64,000 bases of DNA from Straminergon stramineum. Its lineage: Eukaryota; Streptophyta; Bryopsida; Hypnales; Calliergonaceae. The notes beneath the pieces were generated by a model. That model did no database searches, was not told the origin of the DNA, and saw nothing but the letters and a program-made list of their open reading frames with translations. Made by a program: the position numbers and the translations under genes. Shown one piece after another: positions 49,584 to 60,897 of this stretch. Location: positions 33,406,547-33,470,546 of the forward strand of contig OY987263.1 of the NCBI GenBank assembly GCA_963920665.1, given 5' to 3'. Numbering within the stretch: position 1 is the first letter of the stretch; every line of letters starts with the position of its first letter.

Positions 49584-50231
49584 TTAACCCCTAAATGCCC
49601 AAGGCACCAAAATTTGGTGTTTGCAAAACTTTGAAACCTAACCACGTTGCTATTGTTAGTTGTTTGTATTTTTGAAACCTTCTTTTTGAAGTCTAGTTTA
49701 AGCATCAAAAACCCGATCTTGAAAATTGATTGATTATAATTTTTTTATTCAAGATTTTGTGCAAGGGTGCCCATTGCAATCTTGACTTTCCGTAGTGTTA
49801 AGGGCTCTTAGAAATGAGCCTCAAATACACTAGATCTTGGAGGAAAAACCACATTAGAAATCCATTAAAAAAAATTGTAGAGTAGATTTTGAGAATCTAT
49901 AAGTTGATTGGGGTTATGCATGTTAGGCCCTTTAACTTGATATTTTTTTGGTGACCAAATTTTTAGATTTGACATGTGAAAAGAGGATTGAAAGACTGCA
50001 AGTCACTTTTGCAATTTTAACACCCTTATGATCAAACATTATAATCTTTCAATCTATAAGTGATATTGTTGTGTTATTTTTTCCTAAGTGATCTCTAACA
50101 TATCTAGTTTGAATTTGTATGGTTACATTTTAAAAATAAATCGATAAAGCTTATCAAAATATTGGCTTTTTATTCAATTTAGAGAAAATTTCTAGAAGCT
50201 CAAAAAAGGCCTTTGGCATTTTAGGGGTTAA
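49584..50231 (+). mobile_element. TTAA-bounded element, family 1, copy 2 (648 bp)
   Basis: The best-preserved copy. It starts TTAACCCCTAAATGCCCAAG and ends GGCATTTTAGGGGTTAA, with an exact TTAA on both sides. The interior matches copy 1 at 45465-46123 throughout. It is AT-rich and non-coding. Confidence 0.82.
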
Positions 50232-50236
50232 AGCTA

Positions 50237-50649
50237 TTAACCATTTAGTTTATCATTCAATCTCATACTAACTTCTACTAAACAATTTTTTTCAATGAAA
50301 ATCCAGTATTTCATTTTAATTTTTTTATCAATAATTTCAACTCAAATCTTCAACATAATAAATTTTAAATAAAAAAATTTAGTGCAAAAATTACAAGTTT
50401 AGAAGATTTCCAATCCTATTATGTAGTCAAAAAAGTATAAGATGTGCACAAAATCCCATTTTCTTTACTTTAAACAAAAATATCTTGCAATCTACATGGT
50501 GAAAGTTTCTTAAATTTCTCCAACAATCCCACAATATCGCACAATTAAATATGCAAAAAAATAAATTTGTAAAGTTTTTTACTCTTTGCAATAGAAATGG
50601 CAACTTTAAGTGTTTTTTGATGAAAAAGGCCATGGACCTTAGGGGTTAA
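50237..50649 (-). mobile_element. TTAA-bounded element, family 2, inverted short copy (413 bp)
   Basis: The right end GACCTTAGGGGTTAA is intact; the left end TTAACCATTTAG is decayed. The reverse complement aligns with the first part of 53095-54028 (TTTTTTGCA, GCAAAGAGTAAAAA, GATTGCAAGA, AAAGT.AAGAAAA). It lies five bases from the end of the preceding element. Confidence 0.7.
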
Positions 50650-50771
50650 AGTGTTTTGTATGTGCATGCTCAAAGATCCTTCAAAATTACCCAACTCAAC
50701 CATTCACAAAAGGCTTAGTTTGCAGCAATATTGAGCTATGTGTGAAGTTGAAGATATTCCACTGGAATGGT

Positions 50772-51701
50772 TTAATCCTAAATGCCCAAGGCACCATATT
50801 TTGGTGTCGAAAAAAATTTGAGTTAAAAATTAAACTTCTAGTAGTTTATGTTTTCTAAAAATTCCTTTTTAAGTCTAGTTTTCTAGCATCAAAAGTTTGA
50901 TTTTTAAAATGAATGATTTTGATTTTTCTATTCAAGATTTTGCACAAGGGTATCTATTGCAAATCTTCATTTTCTAGTGTTGAGGGCTCTTGAAAATGAG
51001 CCTTAAATACATTAGATTTTGGAGAAAAAATCACATTAGAAATTCGTATAAAAAAATTGTAGAGTAGATTTTGAGAAACAATAAATTGATTGGGATTGTG
51101 CATCTTGTGCCCCTTAAGCTCATATTTTTTGTGGCCTCAATTTTAGATTTGACATGTAAAAAGAGGATTAAAAGACTTCAAATCACTTTCATAGTTTTAA
51201 TATTCTCATAGTGATCAAACATTATAATCTTTCAATCTAGAAATGATATTGTTGTGTTTTCTTTTCTCATTACAAGATATTTGAGGGCATCAGATGCTTG
51301 TGAGTTCCCAGGCAGTTCCCATGAGCCTACCTTTATTATTGGGTGCTACGGGAACAAATCCGATGTGGTCAAGTGACTGCCACATAGGATGACTGAAGAG
51401 CCGGTAAGCGTGGGACCATGAGACCACCAATCACAATGCAGCAGTCACAATGTCCACAATGAATTTGTGAACGGGGAACTTAGACAACTATTCAAAGGAG
51501 CATCCATTGGAACACAGCTAAAACAGGCATGTTGAGGCCTCCAATCTCACCTAATGCATGTGATCTCTAACATGTCTAGTTTGAATTTTTATGGTTACAA
51601 TTTTAAAAAATTAATAAAACTTATCAAAATCTTACCACTTTTGTTTAATTTAAAGCTAACTCTTAGAATCTCAAAAATGGGCTTGGGCATTTAGTGGTGA
51701 A
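50772..51701 (+). mobile_element. TTAA-bounded element, family 1, copy 3, with insertion
   Basis: It starts TTAATCCTAAATGCCCAAGG and ends GGCATTTAGTGGTGAA, both slightly decayed. Removing an insertion at 51271-51559 leaves about 641 bp, aligned with the other two copies, so the insertion postdates this copy. Confidence 0.75.
51271..51559. mobile_element. 289-bp insertion inside a TTAA element
   Basis: GC-richer than its host. The two sister copies show the uninterrupted site (TTTTCTCATGTAATCT at 46 kb), while here CAT occurs on both sides of the insert, a possible 3-bp target duplication. The ends TACAAGATATTTGAGG and CACCTAATG give no long terminal repeat, and no coding potential is visible. 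The class is unknown. Confidence 0.7.
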
Positions 51702-51849
51702 GGACATATTTAGAACACTTCAAGATATTCCTAGGTAGGTCTACCTTAGTTTGTTTCTTCAAAGTTTTTCACACCTAAGGATATGAAAAAAAGTTCAAAC
51801 CCTATTTTATAGTTGGATAAATCTTCCCCTCATTGACTTGAAAGTCTAT

Positions 51850-52079
51850 TTAACCCTTAAAGGACGGACTAGTGACAGTGGAAATCATGGCTTTTGGAAC
51901 CGTGTGACATCATCTACTTTAAAAAAAACAAAAATATCCATTGGACGTCAAACTACTGTAGAAGATCTTCCCTTTCCACCCCTAATTCCGAGGATGAATA
52001 GTTGCACTTCTGTCCTACACAAGAAAATTCCTTGTCATTCATCGGACACCAAACGTCCGCGTCGTCGTTTAAGGGTTAA
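51850..52079 (+). mobile_element. TTAA-bounded element, family 3, copy 2 (230 bp)
   Basis: Left end TTAACCCTTAAAGGACGGAC; the inverted right end reads TTAACCCTTAAACGACGACG. Both are bounded by TTAA. The sister copy is at 48271-48500. It is non-coding, although an 82-codon frame crosses it. Confidence 0.8.
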
Positions 52080-53094
52080 CCCCTAAAAAAGCCATTGGTA
52101 GGAGGGGGAGTATAGCGAATTTTGTTAAAATGGAAATCATTTTGTAACTTCGGCACTTTAACAATTTAGAGTGCACAATCTGAAATTTATACTTGTCCTA
52201 GATGGTTTAGACCACACTGTCTAAAATGGCATATGGAATATTGCATTTGCTATGAATGCAAATCTGAAGCTTTATAGGCACAACAAATTATGGCTTAACA
52301 AGAAATCAATTCAAACATGAAATCTTCATTTTTTTTTTCTTCTCATCATCTTGAGTTCTCGACTTGAATTGATTAAAAACTTTGCACACACATCATGTTG
52401 GAAGTGACCAAGTTATTCACATTGCCAAAGAATATTAAAAGAAACCATGTTTTGAGACTATAGTTGGAAACTTGGAATTAATGTAATCCATCCCATAATT
52501 CCCACAATAGGATTTCAAATACAATCATCATTATTCACTTGATGAATGTTTGCTTTCGGAAAGATAAAATATCTCCAATATGAATCCAAATACATAATAT
52601 TATTCAAAAATGGTAGGAGAATTGTTTTTTCTATTCATGCAAATAAAGCGGACAATTTAGTCATTACAATAGAAAAAATAACGGAAATGAAGGAGATCGT
52701 TTGCAAGTGACGGATGTCAACTCTCTTTCGTAATAGATTATCTTGGTCCCCTAGCCTATAATCATTATTAATGCTTTTTGACTTCACGATGTCGGTGTCC
52801 CTTCTCCATTTGACTTGGTTTGAATCTTTCAATCCATGATTGCAAAAGAATTTCTCTTTGAAATTTTCAAATTTTGTTGGAATTTTTTTTTAAATTGTAA
52901 AGGAGAGCATTTTGCTTTGCAGAATAATATTGTGGAAAGAAATCCAAATCTCCAAATTTGATCTTTTGCGGTAAGCAATATATTCTTGTGTTTTCCTCAA
53001 GGTGAAAAAGTTGAAAAAAATGTGTTTCCAGGAAAAACACAAAAAAATTGAAAAAAGTGGAAACATCACTCACTCCATATCAGTGAGCAGTAAC
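52080..53094. other. Gene-free stretch
   Basis: AT-rich sequence. It begins with CCCCTAAAAAAGCC directly after TTAA, which could be the stump of another TTAA element. No gene. Confidence 0.4.
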
Positions 53095-54028
53095 TTAACC
53101 CCTAAAGGACCAAGGCCTTTTTTCTGCAAAAAAACACTCAAAACTGCCATTTTTAGAGCAAAGAGTAAAAAGATTTGAAATTTTTATTTTTTTTCATATC
53201 TAACCATAGGATCTTACACATAACTAGTATGAAAATGTGTGGAAAAAATTTCAGAAATTTTGACGTCATAGATTGCAAGACATCTGCGTTTAAAGTGAAG
53301 AAAACAAGTTTTTCCACACATTGCGGGACTAGGTTATTTGACTTTGAACCTTCTTAACTTTAATTTTTTGCACTACAGAGTTTTGAGCTTTAAATCTTTA
53401 TGGTGGAGAATTGAGTTGAGAGTCTAGGAAAAAAAAGAAAATACAAGAAGAATTAATTTTGATTCTTTAAAAAATTGTTAAGTAGAAGTAGGTACAAGAT
53501 AGAAGGAAAATCCAAATTATGAATATCTCTAAGATGGAATTAAAATGCACTAATCCCAATGGTGAGATTGTTCTAGAAGGCAAATGAAATTATAAGGATC
53601 TTTTTTTTTGGAAAAATTGTAAAAATTGCATTCAGAAATGAATCCTACAAGTTATTTTTTCAGGAAGATGCTCTAAGTGCCCGAAAAACAAGATTGTCTA
53701 TAACTTTCTCATAACAAATCCAAATGGAATGAATCAAAGTTTTACGTGTAGACAAAAATACAATCTATAAGGAAAAAAAATAAAAAATAAAAAAATTCAA
53801 ATTTTTGAAACTCTTTTTTACTGCCCCCTCTCCCTTGTTTTGAGCTTATTTGGGCATAACTTTTGTTCCCGAGCACCAAATGAAAAAAAAATTATATTCC
53901 CACAAAGCTAATCAGTTTTTTCTATCTTCATAAAAAGTTTCAAAAAATTAGGACAAAAATTGAGACCGTAGGTACCTGCCCGAAATCTCATTTGTCCCCC
54001 GAAGGGACAATGGTCCTTTAGGGGTTAA
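53095..54028 (+). mobile_element. TTAA-bounded element, family 2 (934 bp)
   Basis: It starts TTAACCCCTAAAGGACCAAG, and the inverted right end reads TTAACCCCTAAAGGACCATT, each beginning at an exact TTAA. The interior is AT-rich and lacks a transposase. The inverted short copy lies at 50237-50649. Confidence 0.82.
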
Positions 54029-55446
54029 CTTAACTTATTCCAAATCATGCTGGGCCATACTATTGCTGGAATTCTGGGATCAGTCATGTGGGTTTTGCTG
54101 TCCAGTACATTTTTCGTTTTCGTTTTCTTTCTTGGGATTTTTTTTCAGTTTCCACTATTTAAAAAAAAAGTTAATTGGTCGTCCAGGGCTTGTGAGAATG
54201 TGAGTCCGTCAGTGTAGCTTTGTACCCTCAGTAAGATACCTGTGGAATAACAACTGTTCATTGACAGGCTCAATATTAATTAATTAAAAAGTTGCTCATT
54301 CAATCTTTGTTCACTGATTGGCTTGCCACTTTGGCATATTATTCAGTGTCTCCAGGAAATAAACGAATGGGAAATGACTGAACCAGCTAATAAGTTATAG
54401 GCTCCTTTTTCTAAGTGGCTTGTGTCAGTAGTAGGACCACCTGAGGGACACCCCCCAAAAGTCCACAAGGCAAGGAGTTAGGTTGGGTTGAATACTTTAT
54501 TTTTCATTTTCAGTTGGGTACACAGTGATGTCGGCCAACCTATAAAATGGGTCACTTTGGTTCACTTTTGTGGACCCTCAATGATGATTGGGCAACAATC
54601 ATAATTGACTTATATCTTAGAAGAAAAAAGAAAATGGTTATCCCAAACCGCCATTTTTTGCTACCATGTTTAATAATTATTATTATTAGACTGGTCAAAA
54701 TTTCAAAATTTCTTGTTGCCAAGCCAAAGGAGGTTCCAATGGCACCAAAGAATGTGACATTTGGATATTGTATGCACAAGTTAGGAAGGGTCAAAGTGTT
54801 TTTTGGTAAAGATTCTCAAATTGTTTCTTCACTACATTCGTACATATTGATTTTGGAGATGTTCACAAAGGATTGGTAGTGGTTTTAGGTAAGGTGTGAT
54901 TTAGGGTGTATCGACCTTATTAGTTGTGGCCTTGTGGGTGGAAAGAAATTAAATACAATGTTGCATGGTGTAGGCTTTGTAGTGCTACTACTGCAAAGAA
55001 ATTCCATCATTTGTTCAAAAAAGAAAAAAATGGATTGAAAGAACATATCTTAACAAAATAAGGTATCTACACCCATAATCATCACTACTAGCAACTAAGC
55101 ATAATTACTATCTACAACTAAATACAAATTATTTTAATGGATATTATGGATAAAAGAAAGAGGATTCTATTGCACTTTAGCATCCATTATTTAGACTCCT
55201 AGTTTGCATAAGTTATGAATTTTCAAATTATTGTCTAGAGCTGTACCAAAAATCAGCTCTCATCTCTTGTAGACTCTCGTATTTTGATTGTGTACAATGT
55301 AAGTAATCAACATTTGATTTTAATATTGTTTTTTGGTCCAAGGGAAATGTTATTTTCTTTGTTAGTAATGATTGTGTGAGTATGTACCTTAGATGGTAGG
55401 AAGCCCTACTTGTTTTTGTTTCAATCATATTTGAAAGCACAAATTA
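54029..55446. other. Gene-free stretch
   Basis: Contains the dispersed repeat at 54676-54799; otherwise no gene or repeat boundary is recognised. Confidence 0.4.
54676..54799 (+). repeat. Dispersed repeat, copy 2
   Basis: Partner of 12772-12898, same orientation. In frame it reads RLVKISKFLVAKPKEVPM and KNVTFGYCMHKLGRVKVFF. The residue-level similarity to the other copy may mean both derive from an old coding sequence, but I do not recognise the protein. Confidence 0.65.
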
Positions 55447-56242
55447 CACTACTAAAAAACCGTGACCAAATCAACAGAAAATCAATTGATTTCTGTTATT
55501 TGGGGCACTGTAGTGACCGATTTCACTAATTTTTGAACTTTTTGTAAAAATCAACAAATTGCTACCAACATTCTATTGATTTGATTTCATTCTATGCAAT
55601 GACCGAATCAACAAAACTTTTGGGAATCTAGAATCTTGTTGGAATCTTGTTGGAATCTTGTTAAAATCTATTAGAATCTTTTGTAATTTATGGACTCTAC
55701 TTCGTACATTTATAAGATTTTGGAATGTTCTTATATTGTAGCAATAGGGCAAGGTTGGCACATTTATGCCAAATAAATAATTTATACTCAAAATCATGAG
55801 TCATGATTTCAAACCATTTTCTATTTAGTTTTGAGTAGGCCCTTCTTGATACAATATTTATTGAATACAATTTTTGTACAAGATGTGAAATTTTTAATAA
55901 ACTTGTGTTTCACTACTAGATTAATGTCTATAAATTTTTTGATCAATCCAAGTTACAATTAAAAATTTATTTCTGAAAAGGTGATTTTTTTAGTTTTGGG
56001 CGATTTCGGGCACTCATGACAAATACATCCAATTGGTTTGAAATTCTTTATACGAACTCTCAACAAGATTGTGAACATAATCTCTAAAGTTGAAAGGCAT
56101 CAAAACATACAATTGTGACTTTCTAAACACTTAAAACATTTAAAACACCCTCATTTGAGCAACATTTAAAGCACAATGGTTGAAGTTCTATGTACTAGGA
56201 AAATTTTTAACTTAATTATCATTCACAATTCTTTTTTTGAAA

Positions 56243-56598
56243 AACTCAGCAGACTTTGGCAGCCATTTTGGCATAGTAGAATAACTTTTTTCAAAAAACT
56301 TTGAACTAAAAAAAGTTGGAAAACCAAGCTAACTTTCATCTCCAAAAATCCTTTTGAGATTTTGAGCCTCCATCCAAAAGTTATAGACAAAATTGAGAGT
56401 GGGGTAGCAAGGAATATTTCTTTGATATTTTCAAACACCCTCTCTAAATTTTGTCTATAACTTTTGAATGGAGGCTTAAAATTACAAACGGATTTTTGGA
56501 GATGAAAGTTAGCTTGATTTCCTAAATTTTCTTAGTCCAAATATTTTTGAAAAAAGTTATTCTACTATGCCAAAATGGTCTTCAAAGTCTGCTGAGTT
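56243..56598. repeat. Long hairpin inside CACTA element B
   Basis: Arms 56243-56399 and 56440-56598 are nearly complementary, for example CCATTTTGGCATAGTAGAAT and AACTTTCATCTCCAAAAATC with their inverses. The loop is about 40 bp. Both arm and loop resemble the hairpin at 11092-11666; the loop is in the opposite orientation relative to the window. Confidence 0.9.
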
Positions 56599-56659
56599 CC
56601 AAAATACCAAATTGTAAGTGTATATTTAAGAAACAAATACTTTTTAGTACATTGAATTT

Positions 56660-56787
56660 AAATAGTGGTGAGTTGGTTAGGGTGTTGCGATTTCAAGTGT
56701 GAGGTTCCGAGTTCAAATCCAGGTGGCAACCGTGGGTGTGTGGATTGGTTGCCTGGAGGCTTCGGGCAGCCAAAAAAAGAAAAAAGA
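56660..56787 (+). mobile_element. tRNA-derived SINE-like element
   Basis: GTGGTGAGTTGGTTAGGGTG resembles a tRNA D-arm with an A box, and GAGTTCAAATCC at 56709-56720 resembles a T-arm B box; their spacing fits a Pol III type 2 promoter. A tRNA-unrelated body of about 50 bp and an A-rich tail (AAAAAAAGAAAAAAG at about 56772) follow. It cannot fold as a normal tRNA, so it is called a retroposon. It lies within CACTA element B. Confidence 0.65.
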
Positions 56788-56880
56788 TTTCTGTTGATTA
56801 CTGTCCAAAACAATGAGTCCGAAACAACAGAAGATATCAACACTTCTCTGTTGATTTGGATGCTGAATTTTCTAGTAGTG

Positions 56881-59800
56881 TTAGCTATAAGGTAGGATCG
56901 CTCAATTTGAATATATTTTGAAAGCAAGGTCTAAACAATTTAGAGCATACTAATCCATTACAATCTTACATTGGTCTATGACAAAAAAATTTGCAATAAA
57001 TGAAATTTGAGCTAATTAGATGGAATTAATGGCCACAATCAATGCCTTGGATGATGGTGAAGGATTTATTAGTGACTACAATAGGAACTTCCATCCTTTT
57101 AGTATAAATTCATTACAAAAAGGAACTCTTTAATTCCCTCATGTCATGGCCATGTTAGGAAATATTGTGATTGCTTTAGGTGGTAAGATGACCATTATAG
57201 GTACATTTTTTATTGGTTTTGGAGTAGTCTAGAGACTCTTTGGGGCCGATTGGGTAGCACACTTCAAAAATTCATACTTAATTAGGACCGATGTTGAAAT
57301 TTATATTGATGGGAAAAACCAATATCACGTCAAAATAGAAAACCTTGTCAATTGGAAAAGGACGAGATCAGTTTCAGTGATAGCGCCTTCCCTACACTAG
57401 GCATTAACGTCACCACCAATTCTCTACCTCCATTGGGCCTTGCCATGAGTACCACTTTTGACCCTCTAGTTGGCCCTATTGTCAAGACCATTCTTGATCC
57501 ACTTGATATGGTGGAGCAAAAGTTGAAGGAGCAAGACCAAAAGCAAAAGAAGCAAGACCACAAGTAGATGGAAGAGGAAGAACAAAACTTAGACTTACAA
57601 GTTGCTTTAGTGGAGTTGTGAATCCTTTCATTTCGTTGGAATAAGAGGGAGTTTGCCATTTGTGCAAGTGAAATCTGGAAGTGGTGTGTGTAAAAGCATG
57701 GAGTTGCAGTTGGAGACAAGAAGCATCTTCTTGAATAAGAGGTCCATGGTCTTGTAATGATAATTTATTTCAATATTTTTTCATTTATACTTCATGTTGT
57801 TGTCAATTCATGACTATTTGGGTAGAATTCCATGCAAAGAGGAGCTATAGCCACAAAAATGGTACATCAAATTGTTGAGATGAAGGACATGTTGAGGACT
57901 TGTATTGTCTTGTTGTGTAGATTGATATAGTACACTTTTCTAGCTTGCGATCTTTAGATGATTCAATGCAACAAAGTCAAAGTGTGATAAAGATATATCC
58001 TTCATTGTTGTAGTCTCACTTGTTCCAATGCTCAATTGTTTCAAACTATGAGATTTAAACAATATCTTCCACAAAGCTTCAGTGATCAATGATACAATGT
58101 GGCTTAAGGTATACAAGCATAAACCTATTGCTAGTGTAACATTGAACTTAGGAGAATATGGAATGGATGAAAAACACTCAAGGATAATATATAGGAGGAA
58201 ATAGTCAAGATGAAAATGTGACCATATTTGTAACAACATGTCGTGACAAATAGCATGACAATGTGTATTTCATATAATAGATGAGAGTGTTTTTATCTCA
58301 AGTGTTTATTGCTTGTGTACGTTTTTCTACATGCTTTGATGATAATATATTATGTAAGTATTTTACAAATGTTTATGTGTTCTATATACATAATTTTTCA
58401 TCTTTCTTGTCTTAGGAAATTATTGGTTTCAAGTTACAATGATGATTTTGACCCACTGATAGATGAAGTGATTGGTTGAAATCCACTAGTGGTGGTTTCC
58501 ACATTTATTATATACTTTTGGTTCATAGATGTCTTTCATTACATGCAAGATTCTTTGACCTAATGTGATGTTGGCTTTTCCTATAAGGATGTTCGTCAAT
58601 GTTTGTCGGGGTGAGTCCTCACATGTTAGGATCGCACCTAGATGCCGATAGCCAAAAATAATTTTTTATCAAAATTTTGTTTATCTTGGGTTAAAAAGAG
58701 CCAATGAAATTCGTCAGGTCTATCCTTCGGCCCACATTGCCAATAGACAATCCATCTAGTCAATGGATGGACATTGAATGGATGAAAAATTTGTTGACTA
58801 GATGAACTATCCATCTAATTGGACGTTTTTTTCATCCACTCCATCCAGAGAACATCCCTTCCATCCAGTTGTTTTTTTTCATTTTTTATGAAGTGCCAAA
58901 GTGGCGATATAAAGTATTATAGTGGTGCTCCAAATTTCAACATTCATCCACATATTGGATAGAAAATATCACATTAATACATATCACATGTTTGTAATTA
59001 TCTTTTCATCCATAAATTGGTGATTTCATCCAAGATTTTTTTCTAATTTAAAGTTTCTGGCGAAAAATTTCACAATATTTTGTCAAGTTTTTAGCCAAAT
59101 TATTTTTTTCTAGTGCAATCTGGCACCAGAAAGCCAAAAAAAAGCCCTGCTTCCATCTAGTCGATGGGAGAGAGAAATAGGCCATGGTCTAGAGGGGTGC
59201 ACCATCCATCGAACATCCAGTTTGTTGGTTGCTTCTCAGGGGTTGTTTGTAAATTATCTACTATGTCAATTATAATTTGTAGGATGGTGTAGGCTAAATT
59301 AGGTAAATCCTTGGACATTGGTGTCATACAAAATTGATTTGTTTGTTTTAATTGGGATTTGTGGTGGATAATTTAAGTTGATGCGCAAAACAAGAAAGTC
59401 AAGGCCTATGAATTCTCTCAGGGGAGCTTCTAAACAATGCACTAATACATGTCATACTCTTGTATGTAGCAGAAGTCAAATCTCTACATAGAGCAGAGTT
59501 GTGATTGTTCATCCAATTCATGAATTCTAGTTTTGAATGTGAAGTTTGTCTTTGGGGAGCATAGGTTGCATACTTGGTAGTATTTGTACAAAGTTAACCA
59601 TTATATTCAACAAGAACTATAAGCTTCAATCTTCCCTTTCACTTCTTGTCCATTCTGAAGTGTCATATTCTTGATCTCAAGCTCTAAAGCAATGCAAACT
59701 TCGCATCCAAACTCATGCCCATCATCAAACCCAAATCAAACATGGTCTCTCTAATTTTTTCCATAAGCGACTCACCAAAGATTTTGAAAATATTCCGCAC

Positions 59801-60340
59801 TCTTGTATTCACAAAACGCATTTACAAATTGCATCCAAGGCCCTTGGTCCTTGCAATTCCTAGGTAGAAACTACTCCTCACCTATAAACCGCATTCCATT
59901 GGCACACACTATATATTCAACACACCAATCCTCTTCTTCTTCTACAATTGATCTTCAAGGGAAAGGGGCTAATGGGAATACCACCATTTTGACGAAATAT
60001 CCGTTGTTTGTTCTCGAGATTTCTCATTTAAAGATTTTCCGCCTTCTTTGCCCAGAAATGAGTTGGGAGTGGGAAATATCACCGACAACACCATCAACAG
60101 CTTTACTGAAAGATCCTTTGAATTCTCCAGATATCGTTGTGGATGGGTGTCCATTTGAACTTAATTGTCAAGCATTGTAGTTCAGTTCGTAAAATATTTA
60201 AAGTCAGTTCTGTTGCGGAAGCACTAAGCTTATAGAGAGACACGGGTTCTATTTTTGTAAACGGAGAATGAAAATATAATATTTCCAAGTTTGATAATGA
60301 AAATTTATCAAAGACAATGGAAAACAAGCTAGAAACAACT
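56881..60340. other. Gene-free stretch
   Basis: No gene is recognised. A frame at about 57352-57564 (ending in a Lys/Gln-rich EQDQKQKKQDHK tail) and one at 59803-60180 lack known domains. About 58740-59220 is enriched in CCATC/GATGG words. Confidence 0.45.
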
Positions 60341-60498
60341 AAGGTAACTCAATGTATGACAAGCCAAATTTGAGCCAGCCTGTCATAGACAAAAATATTC
60401 TAGAAGTGTAAATTTTAGAACTAGAATGTACACCACTATTGTAGATTTTTTTGCGATGAGCTGACTCCCATTTGGCCTATCATAGGCTGAGTTACCTT
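60341..60498. mobile_element. MITE, 158 bp, about 40-bp imperfect inverted repeats
   Basis: The left end AAGGTAACTCAATGTATGAC and the inverted right end AAGGTAACTCAGCCTATGAT continue with similarity through GCCAAATNNGAG and CAGC. It is non-coding. Target duplication unclear. Confidence 0.75.
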
Positions 60499-60897
60499 AT
60501 AGTAAACTTGTCAATCATCACACAGATAAAATTCAAATCCTTCTCCACATAAATATAGAGACTTGCATGTTTTGAAATTTGGTGTGATCATTAAATGCCT
60601 TGTTAAGATTCACCTTCAAAAAACAAAATGCAAAAAAAAATTCTTCCTACAAATTTTATTGCAATCTAAAGGCGATGAAGCTAAAATCTAGTTAAAAATT
60701 CCTTGCAACCATTCACCGCATAGTGTGTGGTCATTGAGTAGTGGTACAAAATTTTGTTCTCATTGTAATTGAATTGGTAGTTGCATTGTGTAGTCATTGT
60801 TTGGTAAATGGCAATGTAGTTTTTGGATGGGTGCGGTAAATGATACCATATTTAACTACTTTTGGACTATTGAAAGTCCAAAATTAAGAAAACGCAG

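Larger units (their letters stand above)
55447..56880. mobile_element. Non-autonomous CACTA element B, 1434 bp
   Basis: The left end is CACTACTAAAAAACC and the inverted right end CACTACTAGAAAATTC. Both sides are flanked by TTA (55444-55446 and 56881-56883), a perfect 3-bp duplication. Subterminal words AATCAACAGA, AATCAACAAA and TCTGTTGATT repeat near both ends (about 55470, 55552, 55606, 56790 and 56848). There is no transposase. The interior contains a hairpin related to that of element A and a SINE-like insertion. Confidence 0.85.

Noticed and set aside
56660..56787. A functional tRNA gene
   Set aside because: A- and B-box-like segments are present, but the acceptor and anticodon stems do not form, and an A-rich tail follows; a SINE fits better.
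57352..57564. 71-codon frame with a Lys/Gln-rich tail
   Set aside because: Considered as a retroelement gag remnant, but no zinc knuckle, protease or reverse transcriptase is nearby.
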